Of a DNA stretch of 64,000 bases, positions 42,319 through 51,343 are shown piece after piece. The notes beneath the pieces are model-generated. The model was not told the DNA's origin and did not search any database. It saw only the letters and a list, made by a program, of their open reading frames with translations. The number at the start of each line of letters is the position of its first letter. The first letter of the stretch is position 1. The translations under genes and the position numbers were made by a program. The stretch is from positions 62,001 through 126,000 of the forward strand of contig NZ_CP107870.1 in the NCBI RefSeq assembly GCF_036013645.1, read 5' to 3'. The DNA comes from Streptomyces sp. NBC_00490 (GTDB lineage Bacteria; Actinomycetota; Actinomycetes; Streptomycetales; Streptomycetaceae).

Positions 42319-42353
42319 GGTGCGTACGGCTGTCCTGCGGCGCCGTACGCACC
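42319..42353 (-). terminator. Hairpin after creD-like gene
   Basis: Perfect 12-bp stem GGTGCGTACGGC (42319-42330) with its complement at 42342-42353, 11-nt loop, 11 bases beyond the nitrosuccinate-lyase-like stop (leftward). Probable terminator of the creE-creD pair. Confidence 0.65.
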
Positions 42354-42363
42354 GGCCCTGCCG

Positions 42364-43803
42364 TCAGGGCGCCGGGGCCCGCCCGAGCCCCGGCGCGGTC
42401 AGTGCCCGGTCCACCAGGGGACCGGCGACGCCCGTGTATCCGGCGGGGTCGAGGAGGGCGGTCGCCTCCTCCCGGCTCAGGACGCCCGCCAGTTGCGGAA
42501 GGTCGGCCAGTACCTCGGCGAGGGGCAGGCCGGCGCGGGTGGCGAGCAGGGAGGCCTGCGTGAGCAGTTCCTTGGCGGCCGTCTTGCCGATGCGGGGCGC
42601 CAGGACGGCCGAGACCCGCTCGGAGACGAGCTGGCCGCCGGTCGCCTGGAGGTTGGCGCGCATCCGTTCCGGGCGGACAGTGAGGCCCCGGGCGAGTTCG
42701 ACGGCGGTGTGCGCGGCGCCGCCGGTGAGCCGCAGCGCCTCCCGCAGCGGCTGCCACTCCGCGTGCCACATCCCGGCCGACCGCTCGTCCTCGGTGGGCA
42801 GGCACTGCATCAACACGGTCGCCAGCGCGGGTACTTGGAGCGCCGCGGAGCGGATCAGGGTCGCCAGCACGGGGTTGCGCTTGTGCGGCATCGCCGAGGA
42901 GGCGCCCCGCCCGGCGACCGCGGGCTCGGCCACCTCCCCGACCTCGGTACGGGCCAGCACCAGCACATCCGCGGCGATCTTGCCGAGCGCCCCGGTGGTG
43001 TGGGCGAGCGCGGCCCCCAGGTCGGCGACGGGGGTGCGCAGCGCGTGCCAGGGCAGCACGGGCACGGCCAGCCCCGTCTCGTCGGCGAACGCGGCGCCGA
43101 GTTCGCCGAGTACGGCCGCGGGGTCCGCGCCCTCACCGGCGTACTGCAGATACCCGGCCAGGGTCCCGGCCGCGCCGCCGAGCGACACCGGGAGCCCGCC
43201 GTCGACGAGACGTTCCAGGCGCTCGACGGAGTCGAGGACCAGTGCGCGCCAGCCCGCCGCCTTCAGTCCGAACGTCGTGGGCACGGCGTGCAGAGCGAGG
43301 GTGCGGCCCGCCATCGCCGTGTCCCGGTGCGTGGCCGCGAGGCCGGCCAGCGCCTCCGCGACCGCGCGCAGATCGGCGACGATCAGCCGCAGCGCCCTTT
43401 GGGCCACCAGCATCGCGCCGGTGTCGAAGACGTCCTGGCTGGTCGAGCCGCGGTGCACGTACTCGGCGGCCTCCGGACAGCGTTCGGCGACCACCGCGGT
43501 CAGCGCCTTGACCAGGCCCACGACCGGGTTCGCGGTCTCCCGCGCGGCCAGCGCCAGTTCGCGTACGTCGAGCAGTTCCGCGCGGGCGGCCGCGGTGATG
43601 GCCGCGGCCGCCTGGGCGGGGACCGTGCCGCAGCGGGTCTGGGCGCGGGCCAGGCCCGCTTCCGCGTCCAGCATCGCCTGGAGCCAGGCGCTGTCGCCGA
43701 CGGCCGCCTCGACGGGGGTGCCCGCCCGCACCGGGGAGAGCAGCCCGGCGTCCAGATGCGCGGACAGGGTTCCGGTCCGCGGGGATGTGTGCACGACGGT
43801 CAT
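42364..43803 (-). CDS. creD: Nitrosuccinate lyase, CreD-like (fumarase/aspartase superfamily)
   Basis: A 479-residue member of the superfamily that includes adenylosuccinate lyase, argininosuccinate lyase and carboxymuconate cycloisomerase. The signature loop is GASSAMPHKRNPV, and GSTSQDVFDTG is the second conserved region. The partner encoded just upstream is a CreE-like flavoenzyme, and the genes overlap as ATGA at 43800-43803. In the aspartate-nitrosuccinate pathway CreE oxidises L-aspartate to nitrosuccinate and CreD splits it to fumarate and nitrite. The cycloisomerase alternative is less likely because no protocatechuate genes are near. Confidence 0.85.
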   Translation of the reverse strand: MTVVHTSPRTGTLSAHLDAGLLSPVRAGTPVEAAVGDSAWLQAMLDAEAGLARAQTRCGTVPAQAAAAITAAARAELLDVRELALAARETANPVVGLVKALTAVVAERCPEAAEYVHRGSTSQDVFDTGAMLVAQRALRLIVADLRAVAEALAGLAATHRDTAMAGRTLALHAVPTTFGLKAAGWRALVLDSVERLERLVDGGLPVSLGGAAGTLAGYLQYAGEGADPAAVLGELGAAFADETGLAVPVLPWHALRTPVADLGAALAHTTGALGKIAADVLVLARTEVGEVAEPAVAGRGASSAMPHKRNPVLATLIRSAALQVPALATVLMQCLPTEDERSAGMWHAEWQPLREALRLTGGAAHTAVELARGLTVRPERMRANLQATGGQLVSERVSAVLAPRIGKTAAKELLTQASLLATRAGLPLAEVLADLPQLAGVLSREEATALLDPAGYTGVAGPLVDRALTAPGLGRAPAP

Positions 43804-45950
43804 GCGCTCGCCCCCGCCCGCACGGTGAGCGGCTCCGCCACGGGACGGGCCAGTTCGGGCAGGGCGAGGACCGCCGCCGCGATGGCGTCGGAGTCCTCCA
43901 GGGTGACCGAGCCGACGCCGGGCCGGATACCGGCGGCGGTCACCCAGTGCACGGACTCGGTGGGCACGCCGTAGGCGAAGCGCCGCGGGTGCAGTACTCC
44001 CCGGGCGTCGATGACGTGGTAGGGCCGCTCGGACACGGCGAGGCCGCCGGTCTCGTAGTCCGCGGCGCCCGTGCCCTCCCCGTCGGGGATGCGGTACGGG
44101 TGGCACTGCCCGGTGCGCAGCAGCTGGTTCATCAGCGGGTCCGCGGTGCGCCTGAGGTCGATCTCGGGCAGGCGGGCCTCGATGAGGACCGTGGCCCGCA
44201 CCCGTACGTCCGGTATCTCGCTCGACGTGCCGCTGAAGCTGGGGCCGAGCGGGTCGTCCGGGTCGGGGGCGACACGCATGCCGGGTCCGGTCACGTCGAG
44301 GACGCCGGCGTCCAGGAGCGCGGCCATCTCCTCTATACGGGAGGCCGGCGGGCCGATGGACAGATAGGCGTTGAGCGGTGTGTACCAGCCGTCGAGGTCG
44401 TCGCGGTGGGACGCGGCGGTCAGGCCGGCGTGGTCGATGGCGAGCCGCAGTTCGTTGCGCAGGTCCCGCAGGACGTCGAGGGCGGCCTTGACCGGTCCGC
44501 TGACGTTGCCCTGGCGGGCCAGGCGGACGTCGTCGTCGAGGTGGCCGCGCAGCCAGTCACGGAAGGCGGCCTGCTCGGTGAAGACGCGGTCGCCGTAGGG
44601 GCGGGCGACGCGCTTCCAGTCCCAGCGTTCGGCGGCGTCGACGCCGGTCGCGTCGAGGAGCACGTCCTCCTCCGCGCCCGGTTCGGCCTCCAGATAGGCC
44701 TCGACGAACTCCTCCACGACGTCGGGCAGTTCACCGCGCGACTCGAGCAGCGCGGCGTAGTAGACGCTGCACACCTCCTTGGAGATGAGCGGCCACAGGT
44801 CGGCGGCGAAGTCGATGGCCCCGTGGTGGGGAGTGCGGGCGCGCAGCGCCGCGATGTACCCGGTGGTCAGCAGCCGGGGGTAGTAGCGGCCGTGGGCGCC
44901 CTTCTCGTTCTCGCCGCGCGCCTGGTAGGGCACGCCGCGCCGGGAGCCGGCGTACAGGCGCGGTTCGCGGCCCGAGGGCCGGTAGACGAGGCGGCCGTCG
45001 ACGCGGGTGAAGATGCCGCCCCGGCCGTGGGTGAACAGGGCCAGGTAGTCGAAGAAGTTGAGCCCGAGTCCGCGCAGCAGCACGGTTTCGCCGGGCCGGA
45101 TGCCCGACAGGTCCACGTCGGCCGGGTTGGCCGGGGGCAGATAGGTCAGACCGCTGCTCTCGGCGTACTCGGTCAGCTTGCGTTCGGTGTCGGAGAGTTG
45201 GGCCGGTACATGGCCCTGTGCGAGGACGACCGCGGACAGGCCGGTCAGCCGGGTGCCGTCCTCGAGGACGATGGTCTGCTCCCCCGTCGGCCCGCCCGGG
45301 GTGTCGTCGTCGTGCAGGGCGACGGCCCGTACGGGGTGGGTGCGCACCGTCACGTGTGCGGCGGCGCCCTCCACGACCCGCTGGAACGCCCACGTCAGAT
45401 AGCAGCCGTACAGGGCGCGGGTGGGGTAGGAGTCGGGGCCGAGGCGGCGGGCCTCGGCGAGGACTCCGTCGTCGTAGCCGGCCTGCGGGGCGGCCTCGAG
45501 GGTGTGCGAGACCAGTGCCTTGGCCCACTCGTACAGGCTCGGCCCCTCGTCCAGCGGGCCGTCGATGCGGACACTGGCGTCGGTGTAGACCGTGACCTGC
45601 GAGGACACGGTGTTCATCAGCAGATGCCGGGACTGCGTGGGGCGCCACACCCGTCCCGAGCCGGGCGGGTCCGGGTCGACGACATGCACGGTGACGGTGT
45701 CCCAGCGGGGCGACTTCCTCTCCTGTGCACAGAGCCGTTCCAGTACGGAAAGGCCCCGCGGGCCTGCGCCGACGAGGCAGACCTCCAAGTGCGCCGCCGC
45801 GTCACCGCGGGCGGACCGGGCGGATTCCCGGGCGTCCGGACAGCCGAATGGCATCGGATCGTCCAGGGCATACTGTGCGGCCGCCGTCACCGGCGGCCCT
45901 GCGGTGAGTGCGACGCTTACTGCGCGTTCGCCTCCATACGTACCGTCCAC
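43800..45950 (-). CDS. creE: FAD-dependent aspartate N-oxygenase, CreE-like
   Basis: A 716-residue flavoprotein with an early FAD motif (VCLVGAGPRGLSVLERLC) about 60 residues in. HLLMNTVSSQVTVYTD and the mid-protein LLRGLGLNFFDYLALFTHGR are typical of the CreE/FzmM-type large FAD-binding family. The reaction expected is stepwise oxidation of L-aspartate to nitrosuccinate. GTG 45950 is chosen because GGAGG lies just upstream; GTG 45971 would place that ribosome site inside the gene, and ATG near 45855 would remove a poorly conserved N-terminus. Coupled to the lyase gene by ATGA. Nitrite made here could serve diazotisation in this cluster. Confidence 0.85.
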   Translation of the reverse strand: MDGTYGGERAVSVALTAGPPVTAAAQYALDDPMPFGCPDARESARSARGDAAAHLEVCLVGAGPRGLSVLERLCAQERKSPRWDTVTVHVVDPDPPGSGRVWRPTQSRHLLMNTVSSQVTVYTDASVRIDGPLDEGPSLYEWAKALVSHTLEAAPQAGYDDGVLAEARRLGPDSYPTRALYGCYLTWAFQRVVEGAAAHVTVRTHPVRAVALHDDDTPGGPTGEQTIVLEDGTRLTGLSAVVLAQGHVPAQLSDTERKLTEYAESSGLTYLPPANPADVDLSGIRPGETVLLRGLGLNFFDYLALFTHGRGGIFTRVDGRLVYRPSGREPRLYAGSRRGVPYQARGENEKGAHGRYYPRLLTTGYIAALRARTPHHGAIDFAADLWPLISKEVCSVYYAALLESRGELPDVVEEFVEAYLEAEPGAEEDVLLDATGVDAAERWDWKRVARPYGDRVFTEQAAFRDWLRGHLDDDVRLARQGNVSGPVKAALDVLRDLRNELRLAIDHAGLTAASHRDDLDGWYTPLNAYLSIGPPASRIEEMAALLDAGVLDVTGPGMRVAPDPDDPLGPSFSGTSSEIPDVRVRATVLIEARLPEIDLRRTADPLMNQLLRTGQCHPYRIPDGEGTGAADYETGGLAVSERPYHVIDARGVLHPRRFAYGVPTESVHWVTAAGIRPGVGSVTLEDSDAIAAAVLALPELARPVAEPLTVRAGASA

Positions 45951-46226
45951 AGTGCCTCCTTCCTCCGCCACCGTCGGGGCAGGCGCTCAATCACCGCTCG
46001 GCCCTGGATGGAAATCCGCTTGAGGAATGGCGGGGGCAATGACCCGGCTTCGCCGGACCGCCGCCGGACGGGACATGGCACGCCACCTCCGGCGAGCCGC
46101 GAACGAGGCTGTATCGGGACTCCAGCACCGCTCGCTACGTTCGAGAAAAAGGCATCACAGGATCGATCCGGTCATTCGGACAGCACGGTCGCGGAGGGCG
46201 AGCCGCCTCATGAAGGAGATTCGTTG

Positions 46227-46853
46227 ATGGTTCACCCGTGCCCCAGAAAACACACCCATGAGAGCCGCGCCGTCCCCGGATTCGTCCTTTGCGCCCCCTG
46301 TATCCGTCAGGTGGAACGCAATCTCCGTACACTCCCCGCCCTGCACCAGGAGTGTCTGCACCACGTTTCTCCGACCCACCGGCGGACCAACCCCACCCGG
46401 GTTTCGGGAAGCCGTAACCGGGACCACCTGAACATCTCGGTGCTCGACGCCAGGTACAACCTCCTCGCCACTCTCGAGTCGTGGTCGGAAATCGTGGTGG
46501 AGCAGCTCGGCGTCACCGCGCCGGCCCGCTCCGTTCCGCAACTGGCCCGGTTTCTGACCCAGCATCTGCCGTGGCTCGCGGCGCAGCCGCCGGCCGCCGA
46601 CTTCGCAGGTGAGGTGGAGAGTCTGGTCGCCGAACTGCGCAGCACGATCGACCCCGACCCGCATGCGTTGCAGACGCTGATCCGGCAGTGCGTCGTGGAC
46701 AACTGCGCCGGCACGATCAGCGCCTCGCCGAGGAACACCGGCGCATCGAAAAGCCGGAGCATCGCATGCTCGGCGGGGCATTCCTGGGAAATGCACGAAT
46801 GGCTGACTCTGAGGCAGCTCATGGAGCAGCAGCGAAAGGGGGTCCCGGCATGA
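46227..46853 (+). CDS. Zinc-ribbon protein, N-terminal half of a split regulator
   Basis: A 208-residue protein homologous to the first two-thirds of the regulator at 6832-7707. The N-terminal cysteine motif (VLCAPCIRQVERNLRTLPAL) matches LCRECLHLFVARLRRLPAL there, ARYNLLATLESWSEIVVEQL matches ADITATLSSWSGLVVAE, and a second Cys/His group follows (CVVDNCAGT, IACSAGHSW). It stops (TGA 46851-46853) just before the HTH, which is encoded separately by the next ORF with an ATGA overlap. AAGGAG precedes ATG 46227. It is divergent from creE and is the first gene before the mevalonate operon. Confidence 0.78.
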   Translation: MVHPCPRKHTHESRAVPGFVLCAPCIRQVERNLRTLPALHQECLHHVSPTHRRTNPTRVSGSRNRDHLNISVLDARYNLLATLESWSEIVVEQLGVTAPARSVPQLARFLTQHLPWLAAQPPAADFAGEVESLVAELRSTIDPDPHALQTLIRQCVVDNCAGTISASPRNTGASKSRSIACSAGHSWEMHEWLTLRQLMEQQRKGVPA

Positions 46854-47044
46854 CGAAACCGCCACGCCACCGGCTTGTTCCCACGAATGTGGCCGCACTC
46901 GCCGTGGGGGTGTCCGAAGCGACGATCCGCAAGTGGGTCAGCCGCGGGAAGATCACCCGCTATGGCGCGCCGAACTGCCGCTCGGAGTTCGACATCGAGG
47001 AACTCACTCAGATCGCGATGCGGCGTGGTTCCGCGACCCGGTGA
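46850..47044 (+). CDS. Small HTH protein, C-terminal half of a split regulator
   Basis: A 64-residue protein consisting almost entirely of a MerR/excisionase-type HTH (VPTNVAALAVGVSEATIRKW, then YGAPNCRSEFDIEELTQIA), equivalent to the C-terminus of the fused regulator at 6832-7707. Translationally coupled to the zinc-ribbon ORF through ATGA, so both are made in similar amounts and may reassemble into one DNA-binding complex. It likely controls the mevalonate operon that starts about 95 bp downstream and/or creE upstream. Confidence 0.78.
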   Translation: MTKPPRHRLVPTNVAALAVGVSEATIRKWVSRGKITRYGAPNCRSEFDIEELTQIAMRRGSATR

Positions 47045-47138
47045 CGTTCGGGTATTTCCCGCATCACGTTCTGCCGTGCAAGAACAGCCAACCACCCGTC
47101 TCGAAGACTTTCGTGAAACGACAAGGGGAGTGAGTGCG

Positions 47139-48146
47139 TTGACGCTACCGACCTCAGTGGAGGGGGTTTCGGAAAACCGTCGGGCTCGCTCGGTCGGCAT
47201 CGGTCGCGCCCACGCCAAGGCGATCCTGCTGGGCGAGCACGCGGTCGTGTACGGAACTCCGGCGCTCGCGCTGCCGATTCCACAGCTGACGGCCACGGCG
47301 AGCGCCGGATGGTCCTCCCACTCCTCCGACGCCCAGGGCGGCCTGTCCTTCACCATGACCGGTTCCGCCTCGCGGGCCGTGGTGACCCTGGCCTCCGACG
47401 GTCTGCAGCGGCTGGCCGCGGCGTTCAAGGAGCGCATGGGCGTGCCGGGCAGGCCGCATCTCGACGTGATCCTCGACGGTGCCATCCCGCCCGGTCGCGG
47501 GCTCGGCTCCAGTGCCGCGAACTCGCGGGCGATCGTTCTCGCCCTGGCCGATCTCTTCGGCCACGAGCTGTCCGAGACCACGGCGTTCGACCTGGTGCAG
47601 ACGGCCGAGAACATGGCGCACGGCCGGGCCAGCGGTGTCGACGCCATGACCGTCGGCGCGGCGGCCCCGCTGCTGTTCCAGGCGGGGCGGGCCGAGGAAC
47701 TGGCCGTCGGCTGCGACGGCTTGTTCATCGTCGCGGACAGCGGCACCGCGGGCAGCACCAAGGAAGCCGTCGAGTTGCTGCGGGACGGATTCCGGCGGGA
47801 GCCGGGAGCCGAGGAGAGGTTCCTCACGCGTGCCACGGAGCTTGTCGAGGAGGCCCGGCGGGCTCTCGCCGACGGCTCGCCGGCAGAGCTCGGCTCGCGG
47901 CTGACGGACTATCACGAGCTGCTGCGCGCGGCCGGCCTGAGCACCGACCGGATCGACGCCATGGTCGCGGCCGCGCTCGGCGCGGGCAGCCTCGGCGCGA
48001 AGATCACGGGGGGTGGTCTGGGCGGCTGTGTCCTCGCCCTCACCCAGCCCGAGCTGGCCAGCGAGGTCGCCCGGCGGCTGCACGACGCGGGCGCCGTCCA
48101 GACGTGGGTCGTTCCGCTGAGGAGGCTCGCCCCTCATGCGCTCTGA
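47139..48146 (+). CDS. Mevalonate kinase
   Basis: A 335-residue GHMP kinase. KAILLGEHAVVYGTPALALP opens the fold, IPPGRGLGSSAANSRAI is the ATP-binding glycine-rich loop, and KITGGGLGGCVLAL is the C-terminal GHMP motif. It phosphorylates mevalonate to 5-phosphomevalonate. Starts are ambiguous: TTG 47139 sits about 9 nt after GGGGAG, while GTG 47130 directly abuts it; I take TTG 47139. First gene of the plus-strand mevalonate operon (MK-MDD-PMK-IDI2-HMGR-HMGS-NphT7), the order known from naphterpin-producing Streptomyces. Confidence 0.93.
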   Translation: MTLPTSVEGVSENRRARSVGIGRAHAKAILLGEHAVVYGTPALALPIPQLTATASAGWSSHSSDAQGGLSFTMTGSASRAVVTLASDGLQRLAAAFKERMGVPGRPHLDVILDGAIPPGRGLGSSAANSRAIVLALADLFGHELSETTAFDLVQTAENMAHGRASGVDAMTVGAAAPLLFQAGRAEELAVGCDGLFIVADSGTAGSTKEAVELLRDGFRREPGAEERFLTRATELVEEARRALADGSPAELGSRLTDYHELLRAAGLSTDRIDAMVAAALGAGSLGAKITGGGLGGCVLALTQPELASEVARRLHDAGAVQTWVVPLRRLAPHAL

Positions 48147-49164
48147 ACAGCTCGCGCGACCGCGGGTGGCGGGCCGGGCGGCGGACGCCACCGCCGTCGC
48201 CCATCCGAACATCGCGCTGATCAAGTACTGGGGCAAGAGCGACGAGCGGCTGTTCCTGCCCCGCACGGACAGTCTGTCCATGACCCTGGACATCTTCCCG
48301 ACGACCACCCGGGTCCGGCTCGCCCCGGAGGCGGACCAGGACACGGTCGTCTTCAACGGGGAGCCCGCGACCGGTGAGGCCGCACGGCGTATCGCCGCCT
48401 TCCTGGACCTCGTGCGGGAGCGGGCGGGCAGCGTCGAGCGGGCCGTCGTGGACACCGAGAACACCGTCCCCACCGGGGCCGGTCTCGCCTCCTCCGCCAG
48501 CGGCTTCGCCGCCCTCGCCGTCGCCGCGGCGGCCGCCTACGGGCTCGACGGCGACCCGCGTGCGCTGTCCCGGCTGGCGCGGCGCGGCTCCGGCTCGGCC
48601 TCCCGGTCGATCTTCGGGGACTTCGCGGTCTGGCACGCCGGCACCGACGACCTGAGCTCGTACGCCGAGCCCGTCGACGCCGCCGCGGGCCTGGACCCGG
48701 CGCTCGTCGTCGCCGTCGTCAACGCGGGCCCCAAGGAGGTGTCCAGCCGTACGGCCATGCGCCGCACCGTCGACACCTCGCCCCTGTTCGAACCGTGGGC
48801 CCTGTCCAGCAAGGACGACCTCGTCGACATGCGGGCGGCGCTGAGCCGCGGCGACCTGGACGCGGTCGGTGAGATCGCGGAACGCAACGCGCTCGGCATG
48901 CACGCCACCATGCTCGCGGCGCGCCCCGCCGTGCGGTACATGTCGCCGGCGTCCCTCACCGTCCTCGACGCCGTGCTCCAGCTCCGCCGGGACGGCATCG
49001 CGGCCTACGTCACCATGGACGCCGGGCCGAACGTCAAGGTGCTGTGCCGGCGTACGGACACGGACCGGGTGGCGACGGCCGTACGCGGCGCCGCTCCCGA
49101 CAGCGCGGTGCACATCGCCGGGCCCGGCAAGGGTGCCCGTCTGCTCACCGAGGACGAGCGATGA
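48136..49164 (+). CDS. mvaD: Diphosphomevalonate decarboxylase
   Basis: A 342-residue GHMP-family enzyme with the decarboxylase signature HPNIALIKYWGKSDE and the phosphate loop TGAGLASSASGFAALA. ATP-dependent decarboxylation of mevalonate diphosphate gives IPP. The start overlaps the mevalonate kinase stop by 11 bp and its own stop overlaps the next start (ATGA), keeping the operon tightly coupled. Confidence 0.95.
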   Translation: MRSEQLARPRVAGRAADATAVAHPNIALIKYWGKSDERLFLPRTDSLSMTLDIFPTTTRVRLAPEADQDTVVFNGEPATGEAARRIAAFLDLVRERAGSVERAVVDTENTVPTGAGLASSASGFAALAVAAAAAYGLDGDPRALSRLARRGSGSASRSIFGDFAVWHAGTDDLSSYAEPVDAAAGLDPALVVAVVNAGPKEVSSRTAMRRTVDTSPLFEPWALSSKDDLVDMRAALSRGDLDAVGEIAERNALGMHATMLAARPAVRYMSPASLTVLDAVLQLRRDGIAAYVTMDAGPNVKVLCRRTDTDRVATAVRGAAPDSAVHIAGPGKGARLLTEDER

Positions 49165-50252
49165 CCTCCCGGCGCACGGTCGTGCGCCGCGCGCCGGGCA
49201 AGCTGTACATCGCGGGCGAGTACGCGGTGGTGGACCCCGGCAACACCGCGATCCTGGTGGCCGTCGACCGGTACGTCACCGTCACCGTGTCCGACACGGA
49301 CGGCGCCGATGTGGTGATCTCCTCCGACCTCTGGCCGCGCCCCGTGCACCGGCACTGGCAGGACGGCCGGCTGACCGGAGGCGACAGCGAAGCCGCCCAC
49401 GTCGTCACCGCGATCGAGACCGTGGCCGACCTGCTCGCCGAACGCGGCCTGCCCGTCCCCCCGTTGAGCGTGTCGATCACCAGCACCCTGCACGAGCACG
49501 GCAGGAAATACGGCCTGGGCTCCAGCGGCGCGGTGACCGTGGCGACGATCGCCGCCGTCGCCTCGTACTGCGGGCTGGACCTCTCCCCCGACGCCCGGTT
49601 CCGTCTCGCCCTGCTCGCGACGGCCCGCATCGACCCCAAGGGCTCCGGCGGCGACCTCGCCGCCGGCACCTGGGGCGGCTGGATCGCCTACCGGGCACCC
49701 GACCGTGCCTTCGTGCTCGAGCTGGCCCGCACGCACGGCGTCGAGGAGGCGCTGCGCACGCCCTGGCCGGGCTTCGAGGTGCGTCAACTGCCGCCGCCCG
49801 ACGGCCTGTCCCTCGAGGTCGGCTGGACCGGGAACCCCGCCTCCACCACCTCCCTCGTGGCCGGCCTGCACCGGCGGACCTGGCGCGGCACGCCCTCGCA
49901 CCAGAAGTTCGTGGAGACCACCGCCGACTTCGTGGACGCCGCGATCGGCGCCCTCGAGGCCGGCGACGGCGACGGCCTGCTGCACCAGATCCGGCGCGCC
50001 CGCCAGGAGCTGGCCCGCCTGGACGACGAGGTCGGCCTCGGCATCTTCACCCCCGAACTGACGGCGCTGTGCGACGCGGCCGAAGCCGCCGGCGGCGCGG
50101 CCAAACCCTCCGGGGCGGGGGGCGGCGACTGCGGCATCGCCCTGCTGGCCGCCGACGCCCCGCACGACATCGCACACGTACACGGGCGGTGGGCCGCGGC
50201 CGGGGTGCTGCCCCTGCCCGTCCGTCCCGCCCCGGAAGGGAACCAAGCATGA
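49161..50252 (+). CDS. Phosphomevalonate kinase
   Basis: A 363-residue GHMP kinase. APGKLYIAGEYAVVDPGN and the nucleotide loop KYGLGSSGAVTVATIAA fit bacterial phosphomevalonate kinase, as do PKGSGGDLAAGTWGGWIAY and the C-terminal KPSGAGGGDCGIAL. It makes mevalonate diphosphate. The order MK, MDD, PMK without gaps is typical of actinobacterial mevalonate operons acquired for specialised metabolism, since streptomycetes normally use the MEP pathway. Confidence 0.95.
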   Translation: MTSRRTVVRRAPGKLYIAGEYAVVDPGNTAILVAVDRYVTVTVSDTDGADVVISSDLWPRPVHRHWQDGRLTGGDSEAAHVVTAIETVADLLAERGLPVPPLSVSITSTLHEHGRKYGLGSSGAVTVATIAAVASYCGLDLSPDARFRLALLATARIDPKGSGGDLAAGTWGGWIAYRAPDRAFVLELARTHGVEEALRTPWPGFEVRQLPPPDGLSLEVGWTGNPASTTSLVAGLHRRTWRGTPSHQKFVETTADFVDAAIGALEAGDGDGLLHQIRRARQELARLDDEVGLGIFTPELTALCDAAEAAGGAAKPSGAGGGDCGIALLAADAPHDIAHVHGRWAAAGVLPLPVRPAPEGNQA

Positions 50253-51343
50253 GTAGCGCTCAGCGCAAGGACGACCACGTCCGGCTCGCCATGGAGCAGC
50301 AGCACGCGCACAGCGGACGCAACCAGTTCGACGAGGTGTCCTTCGTCCACCACGCCCTGGCCGGCATCGACCGCCCGGACGTGTCCCTGGCCACCACCTT
50401 CGCCGGCCTCACCTGGCAGGCGCCGCTCTACATCAACGCGATGACCGGCGGCAGCGCCAAGACCGGCGTCATCAACCGGGACCTGGCCATCGCGGCCCGC
50501 GAGACCGGGGTGGCCATCGCCTCGGGCTCCATGCACGCCTACTTCAAGGATCCGTCCTGCGCGGCCACCTTCCGGGTGCTGCGCGAGGAGAACCCGGACG
50601 GGTTCGTCCTGGCGAACGTCAACGCGACAGCGTCCGTCGACAACGCGCGGCGCGCCATCGACCTGATCGAGGCCAACGCCCTGCAGATCCACCTCAACAC
50701 GGCGCAGGAGACGCCCATGCCGGAGGGCGACCGCTCCTTCGGCTCGTGGGCGGCGCAGATCGAGCGGATCGCGGCCGCCGTCGACGTCCCCGTGATCGTC
50801 AAGGAGGTCGGCAACGGGCTGAGCCGCGAGACGATCCTCGCCCTGCCGAGCCTGGGCGTGCGGGTCGCCGACGTCAGCGGCCGCGGCGGCACGGACTTCG
50901 CCCGCATCGAGAACGGTCGGCGCGAACTCGCCGACTACGCCTATCTGCACGACTGGGGGCAGTCCACGGTCGCGTGTCTGCTGGACGCGCAGGACGTCGA
51001 CATCCCCGTGCTGGCCTCCGGCGGTGTCCGCACCCCGCTCGACGTGGCCCGCGCCCTGGCCCTCGGCGCCCGCGCCGTCGGCTCCTCCGGCGGGTTCCTT
51101 CGCACTCTCCTCGACGGTGACGTCTTCGCGCTGGTCGCGAAGATCTCCGCCTGGCTCGACCAGCTGGCGGCCCTGCAGACCATGCTCGGCGCCCGCACCC
51201 CCGCCGACCTCACCCGCTGCGACCTGCTGATCCACGGCGAACTCCGGTCCTTCTGCACCGACCGGGGCATCGACACGCGGCGGCTCGCCCAGCGCTCCAG
51301 CTCCATCGACGCCCTCCACGAGATGACGGGAAGCACACGATGA
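50249..51343 (+). CDS. fni: Type 2 isopentenyl diphosphate isomerase
   Basis: A 364-residue FMN-dependent TIM-barrel enzyme. RKDDHVRLAM, INAMTGGSAKTGVINRDLA, VIVKEVGNGLS and VSGRGGTDFARIE are the family blocks for flavin and substrate binding. It interconverts IPP and DMAPP, needed by the prenyl diphosphate synthase at 22.5-23.5 kb. ATG 50249 overlaps the kinase stop. Confidence 0.95.
   Translation: MSSAQRKDDHVRLAMEQQHAHSGRNQFDEVSFVHHALAGIDRPDVSLATTFAGLTWQAPLYINAMTGGSAKTGVINRDLAIAARETGVAIASGSMHAYFKDPSCAATFRVLREENPDGFVLANVNATASVDNARRAIDLIEANALQIHLNTAQETPMPEGDRSFGSWAAQIERIAAAVDVPVIVKEVGNGLSRETILALPSLGVRVADVSGRGGTDFARIENGRRELADYAYLHDWGQSTVACLLDAQDVDIPVLASGGVRTPLDVARALALGARAVGSSGGFLRTLLDGDVFALVAKISAWLDQLAALQTMLGARTPADLTRCDLLIHGELRSFCTDRGIDTRRLAQRSSSIDALHEMTGSTR

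Noticed and set aside
41304..42563. Long repetitive ORFs on both strands across 41.3-42.6 kb (peptide repeats such as RVETGGPRPC)
   Set aside because: They are produced by the 25-bp tandem array, which keeps all frames open; no start signal or domain supports translation.
42364..43803. Carboxy-cis,cis-muconate cycloisomerase or adenylosuccinate lyase for the lyase gene
   Set aside because: Superfamily motifs fit all three, but the ATGA overlap with a CreE-like flavoenzyme and the absence of catabolic or purine neighbours favour nitrosuccinate lyase. Not excluded by sequence alone.
43785..46226. Upstream extension of the plus-strand zinc-ribbon protein to about 1022 residues
   Set aside because: The extension is antisense to creE; the real start is ATG 46227 with AAGGAG upstream.
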